Part shown: positions 19,861-28,263 of the stretch, in pieces
Layout of the letters: every line of letters starts with the position of its first letter
Position numbering within the stretch: position 1 is the stretch's first letter
NCBI RefSeq assembly: GCF_024707105.1
Contig: NZ_JANQAJ010000011.1
Coordinates: 383,488-447,487 of the forward strand
DNA: 64,000 nucleotides
Origin: Devosia ginsengisoli
GTDB taxonomy: Bacteria > Pseudomonadota > Alphaproteobacteria > Rhizobiales > Devosiaceae
Direction of reading: 5' to 3'
Program-made: the position numbers and the translations under genes
The notes under the pieces: model-generated
What the model saw: only the letters and a program-made list of their open reading frames with translations
The model's database searches: none
Told to the model about the DNA's origin: nothing

Positions 19861-20952
19861 CTAATAAAACCCTTCATCCTCCGGCTCATCCTGCGCTGCC
19901 CGCAGCAGCAGGGAGGAATCCCCGTAAGAATAGAACCGGTAACCCTCGCGTATCGCGTGGGCATAGGCCTCTTTCATCACCGCCATGCCGGCAAAGGCGC
20001 TGACCAGCATGAACAGGGTCGACTTGGGCAGGTGGAAATTGGTCATCAGCGCGTCGACCGTATGGAAGCGGAAACCCGGCGTGATGAAGATATCGGTGTC
20101 ACCCACGAAGGGCTGCAGCGTCCCTGTTGCCCGCGACGCCGTTTCCAGCAGGCGCAGGCTGGTGGTGCCCACGGCAATCACCCGCCCGCCCAAGGCCTGC
20201 TTGGCATGGATACGCTCCACCGTAGCCTGGTCGATCTCGCCCCATTCGGCATGCATCACATGGTCGTCGGTGTCGTCCACCTTCATCGGCAGGAAGGTCC
20301 CTGCCCCCACATGCAGCGTCACCCGCTCGATGGTCACGCCCTTGTCGGTCAGTTGCTGCAGCAGGCTTTCGGTGAAATGCAGCCCGGCCGTGGGTGCGGC
20401 CACGGCGCCATCCTCGGCCGCATAGACCGTCTGGTAATCCACCAGGTCCCGCTCTTCCACGTCGCGCTTGGCGCCGATATAGGGCGGCAGCGGCATGGCG
20501 CCATGCGACTTGATCGCCTCATCGAGTTCGGCCCCGCCGAGGTCGAATTCCAGCGTCACCTCGCCGGTATCGCCCTTGCCGGCAACCTGCGCCACCAGCG
20601 CATCGGCCTGGCCATTGCCCAGTTCCAGCCGGTCGAGCAAAGCCAGCTTCTTGGCTGGTCGGGCGAAGGCGCGCCAGGTATGGGCATCGACGCGCTTGTG
20701 CAGGTTGAACGACACATTGGCGCGGTTTTCCCCGCGCACCCGCGTACCGCGCAATTCGGCCGGCAGCACCCGCGTGTCATTGACCACCAAAACGTCGCCC
20801 GGCTTCAGCAGCCACAGCAAATCAGGCACATGCCGGTCCGACAGGCCCACTTCGGGGTCGACCAGCAGCAGCCGCGCAGAGTCGCGCGGCTCGGCCGGAT
20901 GGAGGGCAATGAGCTTTTCGGGCAGGTCGAAGTCGAAATCGGAAACACGCAT
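19861..20952 (-). CDS. queA: S-adenosylmethionine:tRNA ribosyltransferase-isomerase
   Basis: This 363-residue enzyme converts preQ1 in tRNA to epoxyqueuosine using the ribosyl part of SAM. Typical motifs are [19 protein letters not shown] at the N terminus, [19 protein letters not shown], the [14 protein letters not shown] segment and GTTSLRLLE, with a late [20 protein letters not shown] block. It works in the same pathway as tgt, which is encoded just beyond but read from a separate promoter region. Confidence 0.97.
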   Translation of the reverse strand: MRVSDFDFDLPEKLIALHPAEPRDSARLLLVDPEVGLSDRHVPDLLWLLKPGDVLVVNDTRVLPAELRGTRVRGENRANVSFNLHKRVDAHTWRAFARPAKKLALLDRLELGNGQADALVAQVAGKGDTGEVTLEFDLGGAELDEAIKSHGAMPLPPYIGAKRDVEERDLVDYQTVYAAEDGAVAAPTAGLHFTESLLQQLTDKGVTIERVTLHVGAGTFLPMKVDDTDDHVMHAEWGEIDQATVERIHAKQALGGRVIAVGTTSLRLLETASRATGTLQPFVGDTDIFITPGFRFHTVDALMTNFHLPKSTLFMLVSAFAGMAVMKEAYAHAIREGYRFYSYGDSSLLLRAAQDEPEDEGFY

Positions 20953-21008
20953 GGCCGGCTGGTTAGCACGACGGGCGGCCGGCGAAAACGCCTATCCGCA
21001 ACCCGGCC

Positions 21009-21413
21009 TCAGCCTTCGCCGCATTGCACCGGGAAGCTGTTGCCGCCAACCGTCAGCACGCCGGTCAGCGGCAAATCCTCGCTGCCGTCGAAGCGCAGCC
21101 GCAGCCCGACCAGGATCGCTTCGATATTGGGATCGGTGAAATCCACCAGCACCTGCTGATTGTCGGCGAAAGCCTGGCCGACCACGAAGGGCGTGCCTTC
21201 GCCGCGCTCGGACCCGGTGGACCAGGCCGCGCCACCGGCTTCGACATGGGCGCCGATCACCTGCAGCACCGGCAAATGGCCGGTGGCGAGATAGGCGGAG
21301 ACACCGTCCCCGCCCTCGCATTGAATGCCGCCGCTGGCCACCGCGGGGGCAGCCAGGGCGAGGCTCGCCACCAGGGCCAGCCAGCCTGCTTTAGGCAGCG
21401 ATATCGGCCGCAA
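21009..21413 (-). CDS. Secreted protein of unknown function, overlapping ppiB
   Basis: A TTG at 21413, inside the last 23 bases of ppiB, opens a 134-residue frame. It starts with a convincing signal peptide (MRPISLPKAGWLALVASLAL then AAPAVA, cleavage before SGGIQCEGG). The mature protein has a beta-strand pattern with two cysteines (IQCEGG and PVQCGEG) close to its two ends, probably disulfide-linked. No other start fits the signal peptide. Overlap with ppiB suggests translational coupling. I do not recognise the family. Confidence 0.7.
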   Translation of the reverse strand: MRPISLPKAGWLALVASLALAAPAVASGGIQCEGGDGVSAYLATGHLPVLQVIGAHVEAGGAAWSTGSERGEGTPFVVGQAFADNQQVLVDFTDPNIEAILVGLRLRFDGSEDLPLTGVLTVGGNSFPVQCGEG

Positions 21414-21870
21414 CCTTAACCGAAAGCATCTTGTCCGGGTTGATGACCGGCTCGCCGCGCTTGATCTGGTCGACATTGTCCATGCCCTCGATGACCTTGC
21501 CCCACACAGTATACTGCTTGTTGAGGAAGGGCGCATCGTCGAAGCAGATAAAGAACTGCGAATTGGCCGAATCCGGGTTCTGCGCGCGCGCCATCGAGGC
21601 GGTACCGCGAACATGGGGCTCGGCGTTGAATTCCTGCTTGAGATCCGGATACTTCGACCCGCCGGTGCCACGGCCCTGCGGGCAGCCGGTCTGGGCCATG
21701 AAGCCGTCGATCACACGGTGGAACACGATGCCGTCATAGAAGCCTTCGCGGGCCAGCTTCTTGATATGGGCGACATGGTTCGGCGCCAGGTCGGGGCGCA
21801 TCTCGATGACGACATTGCCCTTGGTGGTTTCGATGACGAGGGTGTTTTCCGGATCGGCGTATTCGGCCAT
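21391..21870 (-). CDS. ppiB: Cytoplasmic cyclophilin-type peptidyl-prolyl isomerase
   Basis: The 159-residue protein has no signal peptide and carries the cyclophilin core FYDGIVFHRVIDGFMAQTG and MARAQNPDSANSQFFICFDD, including the catalytic Arg (FHRV) and the Gln/Phe pair (SQFFI). It catalyses cis-trans isomerisation of prolyl bonds. The start is the ATG at 21870 (MAEYADPENTL). It is third in the series coaD, secreted cyclophilin, ppiB, separated from the second by REPIN-like copy 3. Confidence 0.95.
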   Translation of the reverse strand: MAEYADPENTLVIETTKGNVVIEMRPDLAPNHVAHIKKLAREGFYDGIVFHRVIDGFMAQTGCPQGRGTGGSKYPDLKQEFNAEPHVRGTASMARAQNPDSANSQFFICFDDAPFLNKQYTVWGKVIEGMDNVDQIKRGEPVINPDKMLSVKVAADIAA

Positions 21871-21937
21871 TTTTGCAACTTTCAGTTGGAATTTGTGGCC
21901 CGCATGTAAGGCCATTGGGCTGTCGGTGCAAGGCGGG

Positions 21938-22065
21938 GCACGCCCTCGTGGTTCGAGGGTCGCTACGCTCCCACCTCACCATGAGGGCTACTTATGCATT
22001 GCGCCAAGAGTAGCCCTCATGGTGAGGTGCGCTTCTTCAGCGCCTCGAACCACGAGGGCGTGGCA
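21938..22065. repeat. REPIN-like inverted-repeat element, copy 3
   Basis: Same arms and orientation as copies 1 and 2, lacking a few outermost bases. The internal-loop segments read GTCGCTACGCTCCCA and TGCGCTTCTTCAGCG. Unlike copies 1, 2 and 4 it lies between two co-directional genes (secreted cyclophilin and ppiB), 67 bases before the ppiB start. Confidence 0.9.
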
Positions 22066-22067
22066 GG

Positions 22068-22655
22068 TTACTTGTATTCGATCACTGCCTTGATGATCTG
22101 GTCAGGATTGGCCACAGCGCCATTCTGTTCGGCCGGGCCTTTTTCCAACCCGTCGACCAGTTCCATCCCGCTCACCACCTTGCCGAACACCGTGTACTGC
22201 CCGTCGAGGAAACTGGCATCGGCGGTGGTGATGAAGAATTGCGAGTTGAACGAATCGGGGTCCTGCGAGCGGGCCGCGCCGAGCACGCCGCGCCCAAAGC
22301 TCTCCGAATTGAACTCGGCTTCGACATTGGGCAGGTCCGAACCGCCCATGCCGGCGCGGGCGAGGTCGTAGCCTTCCGAGCCGGACTTGCCGAACTGCAC
22401 GTCGCCGGTCTGGGCCATGAAGCCGTCGATGACACGGTGGAACACCACGCCGTCATAGGCGCCCTGCTCGGTCAGCGCGATGACGCGCTCGACATGCTTG
22501 GGGGCGATGGCCGGCAGCAATTCGATATCGACGTCGCCGCCCTTGATGGTGAGGATCAGATGCGGCGTGCCGGTCTGGGCGAAAGCGGGTGCGGCGGAGA
22601 GCGCCACGGCGCCGATGACGAGGGCGCCGAACAGGCGACGGGAAAGGGCGATCAT
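22068..22655 (-). CDS. Secreted cyclophilin-type peptidyl-prolyl isomerase
   Basis: This 195-residue cyclophilin has a signal peptide (MIALSRRLFGALVIGAVALS then AAPAFA, cleavage after AFA). The catalytic core is intact (YDGVVFHRVIDGFMAQTGD; ARSQDPDSFNSQFFITT). It is the periplasmic counterpart of the cytoplasmic PpiB encoded next. Its ATG overlaps the coaD stop as ATGA, so it is in an operon with coaD. Confidence 0.93.
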   Translation of the reverse strand: MIALSRRLFGALVIGAVALSAAPAFAQTGTPHLILTIKGGDVDIELLPAIAPKHVERVIALTEQGAYDGVVFHRVIDGFMAQTGDVQFGKSGSEGYDLARAGMGGSDLPNVEAEFNSESFGRGVLGAARSQDPDSFNSQFFITTADASFLDGQYTVFGKVVSGMELVDGLEKGPAEQNGAVANPDQIIKAVIEYK

Positions 22656-23146
22656 TTGCTTTTCAGGGCCTTGAGAACAATTTGCGGGACGAAGGCGGAA
22701 ATATCGCCGCCCATTTCAGCGATCTGGCGCACCAATGTGGCCGAGATATGCCGGACCGGCGGGCTCGAGGGCAGGAATACGGTCTGCAGGTCCGGCGCCA
22801 TCTGCGCGTTCATGCCCACCATCTGCATTTCGTAATTGTAGTCGGTGGTGTCGCGCAGCCCGCGAATGATCAGCTTGGCGCCATGCTCGCGCGCCGCATT
22901 GACCATCAGCCCGGAGAAATCGACGATGCGGAATTCGGTATCGGTGCGCTTGCCCACCGGCCCCAGCACCTGGTCGAGAATGGCGATGCGATCCTCATGG
23001 GCAAAGAGCGGATTCTTCTTGGTAGCGCTGATGCCCACGGCGACCACCAGCGTATCGACCAGCTTGCAGGCCCGCTCGATGACGTCGAGATGCCCGTTGG
23101 TCAGTGGATCGAACGAGCCGGGATAGAACCCAACCAGCCTGCTCAT
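22652..23146 (-). CDS. coaD: Phosphopantetheine adenylyltransferase
   Basis: The 164-residue nucleotidyltransferase begins MSRLVGFYPGSFDPLTNGHL, which contains the TxGH motif of the family, and has VRGLRDTTDYNYEMQM in the pantetheine-binding region. It transfers AMP to 4'-phosphopantetheine in coenzyme A synthesis. GGGGAGG precedes the ATG by 5 nt. It is first in the unit coaD - secreted cyclophilin - ppiB - secreted protein. Confidence 0.97.
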   Translation of the reverse strand: MSRLVGFYPGSFDPLTNGHLDVIERACKLVDTLVVAVGISATKKNPLFAHEDRIAILDQVLGPVGKRTDTEFRIVDFSGLMVNAAREHGAKLIIRGLRDTTDYNYEMQMVGMNAQMAPDLQTVFLPSSPPVRHISATLVRQIAEMGGDISAFVPQIVLKALKSK

Positions 23147-23309
23147 GGCGGCCTCCCCATTGTTGTTGCATGGGTTTTGTCATGTGCGCGGCATGGAGGC
23201 AAGCGTGCCGCACGCCCCCGCCTCGACATCGCAGGGGATCGATAAAACTTTAGTCTTGCAGCTTAACCCGACCTCACTCCCGCTCTGCTATGTCCGGGGT
23301 CAGAACGGG

Positions 23310-24554
23310 ATGCTCATGCCAAATCTGGACTTTCTGACGCTCTATATCTTGATATTCCTCAATTCCCTCGCCGTCGCCGCGGTCTGGGCGGGGTTTGCCT
23401 ATTCCTATCGTCCCCATCGGGCCGCGCTGCACTGGCTGGGAGCCACGCTGTTGACGCTCCTCGGGGGCATCGTCCTGGCCATTCAGGGCAATGAGGGCGC
23501 GTTGGTGCCCGCCGTCGTCGGCAATACCATCATCATTTTTGGCTTTACCCAGTTCTGGGTCGGCCTGCGCCGCTTCCGGCATCAATCAGGCGGCCAGGCT
23601 TTGGCAGTGGCTGTCACGCTCATTGCCGCGGCCGCCATGATTGCGATGCATGACAGTGCCCGGGGCCGGGCCATCGTCTACGCGGCTGGCCAATCGAGCG
23701 TCATGCTGCTCTGCCTGATCCACCTGGTGCGCAATCGGCTGCCCGGTATCGGCGCCATCATTGCCGTCTCCGCGTTTGCCGTGGCCATGGCAGGCCAATG
23801 GCTTGTCATCGGATCAAACTGGGCTCTGCTGGCCAACTTGCTCGACTACTCGCTTTACTATTCTCTGGCATCCTATGCGCTTCTCTGCACGGTCTTCAGC
23901 GCCACTGTCTGGAATCTCGGCTTTGCCCTGATGTCCGTAGACCGCCTGCAGTTGACCTTGCGGCGCCTTTCCGAAACCGATGAATTGACCGGACTGGCCA
24001 ACCGCCGCGCCTTTCAGCAGCGCATGGACGCTCTGCAGGCTGCGCCGGACGGTCGCGAGCACAGCCTGATCCTCATCGATCTGAACGATTTCAAACCGCT
24101 CAATGATCGCCACGGCCACACCGCCGGCGATGAAGCGCTCCGCCACCTTGCCCGCCTGCTGACCGGGATCGGGGGCAGCAATCTTGTGGCTCGCCTCGGT
24201 GGCGACGAGTTTGCCGTGCTCCTGCCGGAAGCCGGCCTGTCGCAGGCCGAGCATCTTGCCGCCACGATCCGCAAGACATTGGCGGCCTCGCCGCTGAAAT
24301 TGTCAGATGACACAGTGACGCTCTCGGCCAGCCTTGGTGTATCGGCTGCCTCGGAAGGTGCCGATCTCTTCGCCCTCGCCGACCAGCGCCTCTACAGCGA
24401 AAAACACCTCGGCAAGGGGCGACAGGCCCATCGTCCGAAATCGGCATTGGAATTTGTGAAAACGGCCCAGAATGGCGGCCTCGACCGGGCGTTGAACCCT
24501 CCCGTCACGCCCGCTTCTGCAGCGCCAGCCAGACACCACCGGCCATCAGGATGA
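23310..24554 (+). CDS. Membrane-bound diguanylate cyclase (GGDEF)
   Basis: The 414-residue protein has about six to seven membrane helices (residues 8-215), then the linker LSETDELTGLANRRAF and a GGDEF domain whose active site reads RLGGDEFAVLL (GGDEF from about residue 297). It should make cyclic-di-GMP from two GTP. The RxxD inhibitory site normally five residues before GGDEF is absent (GGSNLVARL). An unusual 40-residue tail follows the domain and overlaps lysE antisense by 50 bases. The start is the ATG at 23310; a second ATG at 23316 is possible. Confidence 0.88.
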   Translation: MLMPNLDFLTLYILIFLNSLAVAAVWAGFAYSYRPHRAALHWLGATLLTLLGGIVLAIQGNEGALVPAVVGNTIIIFGFTQFWVGLRRFRHQSGGQALAVAVTLIAAAAMIAMHDSARGRAIVYAAGQSSVMLLCLIHLVRNRLPGIGAIIAVSAFAVAMAGQWLVIGSNWALLANLLDYSLYYSLASYALLCTVFSATVWNLGFALMSVDRLQLTLRRLSETDELTGLANRRAFQQRMDALQAAPDGREHSLILIDLNDFKPLNDRHGHTAGDEALRHLARLLTGIGGSNLVARLGGDEFAVLLPEAGLSQAEHLAATIRKTLAASPLKLSDDTVTLSASLGVSAASEGADLFALADQRLYSEKHLGKGRQAHRPKSALEFVKTAQNGGLDRALNPPVTPASAAPARHHRPSG

Positions 24555-25119
24555 CGCCCGAGACCCGATTGACCATGCGGACGCGGGCGGCGGTCAGCAG
24601 GTGGCGCGCCTGGCCGGCCGCCAGCGCATAGACGCTGTCGCTCATCGCCGCCACGGCCAGACAGATCAGGCCCAGCGTCATGATCTGGCCGAAGGCCGGC
24701 CGGCTCAGGTCGATGAATTGCGGCAGGAAGGCGCTGAGGAACAGCAGGGTCTTGGGGTTGGACCAGTTGGTCAGCGCGCCCTGCCAGATATAGCGCCCCA
24801 CCGGCAGCCGGTCGCCCTTGAACGCCAGGTGCCCGCTGGAGCGGAACATTTTCCAGCCGATCCAGATAAGGTAGGCCGCGCCGGCCAGCTTGATGATCTC
24901 GAAAGCCCCGGCCACCAGCGACATGACGGCCTCCAGCCCCACGGCCACGATGAAGACCATGCTGACCATGCTCAGCGCCGTGCCCAGGATGGTGAAGAGC
25001 CCAGCCCGCGTGCCGCCCGCCAGCGAATTGGCGATGACCACCGAGACCGACGGCCCCGGAATGACGGCGAAGAGCAGGCAGGCGAGCATATAGGGCAGGA
25101 TGATGACGGGATCGATCAT
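24505..25119 (-). CDS. LysE/RhtB family amino-acid exporter
   Basis: This 204-residue protein with six membrane helices carries the N-terminal family motif VIPGPSVSVVIANSLAGGTR and the mid-protein GALTNWSNPKTLLFLSAFLPQF. LysE/RhtB proteins export amino acids or analogues; the substrate cannot be told. The start is the ATG at 25119 (MIDPVIILPYM). The 3' end overlaps the convergent diguanylate cyclase by 50 bases. A second family member is at 44216. Confidence 0.9.
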   Translation of the reverse strand: MIDPVIILPYMLACLLFAVIPGPSVSVVIANSLAGGTRAGLFTILGTALSMVSMVFIVAVGLEAVMSLVAGAFEIIKLAGAAYLIWIGWKMFRSSGHLAFKGDRLPVGRYIWQGALTNWSNPKTLLFLSAFLPQFIDLSRPAFGQIMTLGLICLAVAAMSDSVYALAAGQARHLLTAARVRMVNRVSGVILMAGGVWLALQKRA

Positions 25120-25282
25120 GGCGAAACTCCTTGAGCCAAGGAGCAAGCCACCGGCGCCGCGTCTTGGCAAGAGGCTTCGCGTGCGGCCCCAACTCGATAA
25201 AACTCTATCGACTTGCCGCATCGAAAAGTGACGCCTGCCCGCTACCAAGGCAATATCGACACATCCGCGGCCGGGGACATGG

Positions 25283-25780
25283 ATGCGCTCCTACTTTGAC
25301 GGCATGCTGCGCTACTTCGAGATGTCCGGACGCAGCACCCGCATGCAGTACTGGATGTTCTTCACGATCCAGTTCGTGCTGACCGTCATGGCGGTGCTCA
25401 TCGACTACCAGTTGGGCGGCTTCAGGGATCTGAAAAATCCGCAACCGACGGCCACGATGTTCATGAGCATCGTGCATTTCATTCCCGGCATCACCGTCGG
25501 CGTCCGGCGCCTGCATGATATCGGCCGCTCGGGTTTCTGGTACCTGCTCTATTTCGTACCGTTCGCCGGGCTCGTCCTGCTCTATTGGGCCTGCTGCCCG
25601 TCCGAACCGGGCCACAATGCCTATGACGATCCGGAGCCCAGCAGGTACGAACCGCGCGGACGCCAGGCGGCAATGCCGCGCTATTCCACCATTCCGCGTA
25701 CGGTCCGCATGGGCAGCAACGCCGCAAGGCCACCCTCAATCGGCTATGACGGCCTGGCCGCGCCGGACCGGTTTATCTGA
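25283..25780 (+). CDS. DUF805 family membrane protein
   Basis: This 165-residue protein has the DUF805 features: an N-terminal aromatic/basic segment (FEMSGRSTRMQYWMFF), three to four membrane helices, and the GVRRLHDIGRSGFWYLL motif. A 50-residue polar tail rich in Arg and Pro extends past the domain. The function of DUF805 is unknown. It is divergent from the lysE-type gene. Confidence 0.85.
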   Translation: MRSYFDGMLRYFEMSGRSTRMQYWMFFTIQFVLTVMAVLIDYQLGGFRDLKNPQPTATMFMSIVHFIPGITVGVRRLHDIGRSGFWYLLYFVPFAGLVLLYWACCPSEPGHNAYDDPEPSRYEPRGRQAAMPRYSTIPRTVRMGSNAARPPSIGYDGLAAPDRFI

Positions 25781-25897
25781 GACGCATCCACACCGTGCTG
25801 CGCCAGCGGCCAGCCGGCTTTCGACCCATTGCGGACGCCCGGCAGTTGGCCGATGCTCCTCCAAAGCTGCCATGGTCGATTGAAAGGAGTCGCGCAA

Positions 25898-26404
25898 ATG
25901 ACTGACGCCGTTGTCAACCTTGATAAGCTGCCACTCAAACCGGACATCGTTGGCACCCGCTTCGCCAATCAGTACGCCGAGATTGGTACGGCTCTCGGCC
26001 TCAAGGCCCTGGGCGCCAATTATCTTGTCGTTCCGCCCGGCAAGACGTCCATGCCTTTCCATCGCCACCACACCTCCGACGAGATGTTCTTCATTCTTTC
26101 GGGGAAGGGTGAATACCGCTTCGGCGATGAACGAATTCCCGTGCGCGAAGGCGATTGCCTCGGTGCTCCGGCGGCCGGTGCGGCCCATCAGCTCATCAAT
26201 ACCGGCAGCGAGCCCCTGCGCTATCTGGCGCTGTCAAACAATACCAATGCCGAAGTGATCGAATATCCAGACAGCGGCCGCGTCCGCGTGGATGTCGGTC
26301 TCTCGGGGTTTCATCGCTATGACGGCACCTTCAAAGAAGGCGGCAAGCTGACACCGCTCGGCTATTGGGAAGGAGAGAACATCGACGACGCGGGTAACTC
26401 CTGA
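25898..26404 (+). CDS. Cupin-domain protein
   Basis: The 168-residue protein contains one cupin barrel. Motif 1 is PFHRHHTSDEMFFILSGKGE (metal-binding His, His and Glu visible), and motif 2 is in GAPAAGAAHQLINTG. The C-terminal part (GYWEGENIDDAGN) is extra. Single-domain cupins of this kind bind small molecules or metals, and the reaction is not predictable. AAAGGAG lies 8 nt before the ATG at 25898. The TetR gene is encoded convergently just downstream. Confidence 0.85.
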   Translation: MTDAVVNLDKLPLKPDIVGTRFANQYAEIGTALGLKALGANYLVVPPGKTSMPFHRHHTSDEMFFILSGKGEYRFGDERIPVREGDCLGAPAAGAAHQLINTGSEPLRYLALSNNTNAEVIEYPDSGRVRVDVGLSGFHRYDGTFKEGGKLTPLGYWEGENIDDAGNS

Positions 26405-26482
26405 GGCAAGCATTCCGATTACCTCACATCCGCTTGAGGCTATTTGCTGCGGTGAACTGCCAGTCAGCCTTGCGGTCACAGA

Positions 26483-27061
26483 CTAACGCTGAACCAGAAT
26501 TCTCGTCTGCGCTTCCCGCATCAGGGCAGCAATCTGATTGGGATCATCGAGGTAGGCGCTTTCCAACAGGCCGTCAGACACTGCGACGAGCAGCGAGGCC
26601 GTGACGTCCGGAGCGGGATCTCCGTCAGCCGCCAGCAGTTCGCGCAGGACGCCGAGATACCAGGAACGCCTCGCATCGATGGCCCGCCGCACCTTGCTAT
26701 CCGGGTCTGGGTACTCGGCCGCGGCGTTGAGGAACGGACATCCTCGCCAATCCCCCACGACCACAGCCTCGCTGATCCGTCCCAATACGGCGGCGATCAT
26801 GTCGCGCGGCGCTTGCTTTGGCAGCGCGGCCACTGCTTCGCGCCCAATCCGATCCTGATCCTGGATATAGGCCAGGACGAGGTCGTCCTTGGACGGAAAG
26901 TGGTTGTAGAACGTCGCCTTGGCCACGCCTGCCTCCGCGATGATGCGGTCGATGCCGACCGCATGGATGCCCTCGGCGTAAAACAGCCGGGTCGCAGTGT
27001 CGAGCAGGCGCTGCCGGGCGGGACTGACCTGGGGCGGGCTATCGGAAGTCCTCATATTCAT
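26483..27061 (-). CDS. TetR/AcrR family transcriptional regulator
   Basis: The 192-residue repressor has a TetR helix-turn-helix at about residues 14-60 (RLLDTATRLFYAEGIHAVGI, then IIAEAGVAKATFYNHFPSKD). The C-terminal ligand domain includes DWRGCPFLNAAAEYPDPDS. I choose the ATG at 27061 (MNMRTSDS), 10 nt after GAGAGG; in-frame ATGs at 27079 and 27055 are alternatives. Two palindromes lie in the divergent promoter region upstream, so it very likely represses itself and the gene at 27230. Confidence 0.93.
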   Translation of the reverse strand: MNMRTSDSPPQVSPARQRLLDTATRLFYAEGIHAVGIDRIIAEAGVAKATFYNHFPSKDDLVLAYIQDQDRIGREAVAALPKQAPRDMIAAVLGRISEAVVVGDWRGCPFLNAAAEYPDPDSKVRRAIDARRSWYLGVLRELLAADGDPAPDVTASLLVAVSDGLLESAYLDDPNQIAALMREAQTRILVQR

Positions 27062-27088
27062 CGTTTGAGCGCCTCTCATTTACGTCGC

Positions 27089-27116
27089 TTGACTCTAACA
27101 GACAGGTCTGTATAGT
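27089..27116 (+). promoter_or_regulatory. Probable promoter of the DUF1127-fusion gene
   Basis: TTGACT (27089-27094), a 16-base spacer and TATAGT (27111-27116) form a strong sigma-70-like promoter reading toward 27230. It overlaps the divergent TetR promoter, and the same palindrome lies in its spacer. Confidence 0.65.
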
Positions 27117-27120
27117 TCAA
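27092..27120 (-). promoter_or_regulatory. Probable TetR autoregulated promoter
   Basis: On the minus strand TTGAAC (27120-27115), a 17-base spacer and TAGAGT (27097-27092) form a good sigma-70 promoter for the TetR gene. The palindrome at 27098-27111 fills most of the spacer. Confidence 0.6.
27098..27111. promoter_or_regulatory. TetR operator candidate 1
   Basis: The perfect palindrome ACAGACAGGTCTGT lies between the -35 and -10 boxes of both divergent promoters. Confidence 0.65.
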
Positions 27121-27123
27121 CAG

Positions 27124-27137
27124 ACAGACCGATCTGT
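27124..27137. promoter_or_regulatory. TetR operator candidate 2
   Basis: The palindrome ACAGACCGATCTGT shares 12 of 14 bases with candidate 1. Its centre is 26 bp from that of candidate 1, consistent with two repressor dimers binding side by side. Confidence 0.6.
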
Positions 27138-27229
27138 ATGTATTAGATGCTGATGCGGTACGGCTAGGCAAGCGGCGTTGATAGTTGGCGGCCGATCAGG
27201 CATCGGCCGGGCCAGTTGGGAGATCCAAA

Positions 27230-28117
27230 ATGGCAACTTTTGAGGAATTTTCAGGCGAAAGCCCCGCGACCAACGGCTTCCGTGGCAATCTCCTTCGAAT
27301 ATTCGGGTCGGTGAAACACTGGCACGACCGACGACAGGCGCTAGCTAAGCTGTCGCGGCTGAGCGAGCGCCAGTTGAGGGACGTAGGCTTTGAGCCCACC
27401 GACATCTGCGACTCGCTCAACGGACAGCCCGCCTCAGCGTGGGTAGAGCCCTCACCTGCGGCCGGACATCCGGTGACGCAGTGCGTCCTCCGGCAGGTCG
27501 CAGGTTCCGATCATCCTCCAGGAGCACCTGACATGAGCAAGACTCCTCGCAAAAGCACCACTGGCCTGCGCCAATTTCTGGATATGGAGCAGCAGCGCAA
27601 TTGGATGGAAGGCAAGACGAACCTGTCCGACGCCGAAGAACGCTCGGAGTCCATGGAACTGCGGTTCAAGTATGTGCCGCGATTCCAGAAGTTGCTTGCT
27701 CGCCCACAGGCACAAACAGTTCTGAAGATTCTGGGAGTCTACGGCCAAAACTGCATCCCGATACCCCGCAAAACCGAACGGCAGTACTGGTCGGTGTCTT
27801 GTCTGCCGTCGACCTCCGACAAGCCGCTCATACGGGTCAACGCGAGCTGGATGGAGCTTTTCACCATCTATGCGGATGGGGACGGCATCCGCGCAAGGTT
27901 CATTGTTCACCTTTCGGATTTCACCAAGGACCACTCGACCGCGCAGGGCCAGTTGGATGAAGCCCTGCTCGAGCACTGCGTCACGACGCCGGAAGATGTC
28001 AGTTATTTCGTCCCGCGCGGCGAAGACATTTTCGGCATCAATGTCCGCGGCTCCGCCTCGATCCACAAATTCCTCGCATCCCCCGCTCGCTACGCGCCAT
28101 TCGAAGATTCAATCTGA
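27230..28117 (+). CDS. DUF1127-domain fusion protein (internal start at 27533 likely)
   Basis: The open frame encodes 295 residues. Residues about 30-59 match the small DUF1127 domain (RRQALAKLSRLSERQLRDVG), the Arg-rich module usually found alone in 45-70 residue proteins. A Pro/Ala-rich linker follows. From Met102 a separate 194-residue globular protein begins (MSKTPRKSTTGLRQFLD), which I cannot assign. An AGGAG at 27520-27524 sits 8 nt before that Met codon at 27533, so the second part may be made on its own. The start at 27230 has GGGAGA upstream. The promoter and TetR palindromes lie 115-140 bases upstream. It could be a true fusion or two genes whose separating stop was lost. Confidence 0.6.
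   Translation: MATFEEFSGESPATNGFRGNLLRIFGSVKHWHDRRQALAKLSRLSERQLRDVGFEPTDICDSLNGQPASAWVEPSPAAGHPVTQCVLRQVAGSDHPPGAPDMSKTPRKSTTGLRQFLDMEQQRNWMEGKTNLSDAEERSESMELRFKYVPRFQKLLARPQAQTVLKILGVYGQNCIPIPRKTERQYWSVSCLPSTSDKPLIRVNASWMELFTIYADGDGIRARFIVHLSDFTKDHSTAQGQLDEALLEHCVTTPEDVSYFVPRGEDIFGINVRGSASIHKFLASPARYAPFEDSI
27520..27535 (+). promoter_or_regulatory. Internal ribosome-binding site and start codon
   Basis: AGGAG, an 8-nt spacer and ATG lie in frame inside the DUF1127-fusion gene. Translation from here would give a 194-residue product without DUF1127. Confidence 0.55.
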
Positions 28118-28263
28118 CCCACATGAACCGGGGCCGGAACGCCTACCAGGCGAGCCACAGCTACAGCGTCGCGGATCACATGCTGGACGGTGGAGCCGAA
28201 TAGCGGCGGGGCGCCGTGTCGGTCGCCCTCGAACACGAACCAAAGAAAATTGGAGGAAGGCCT

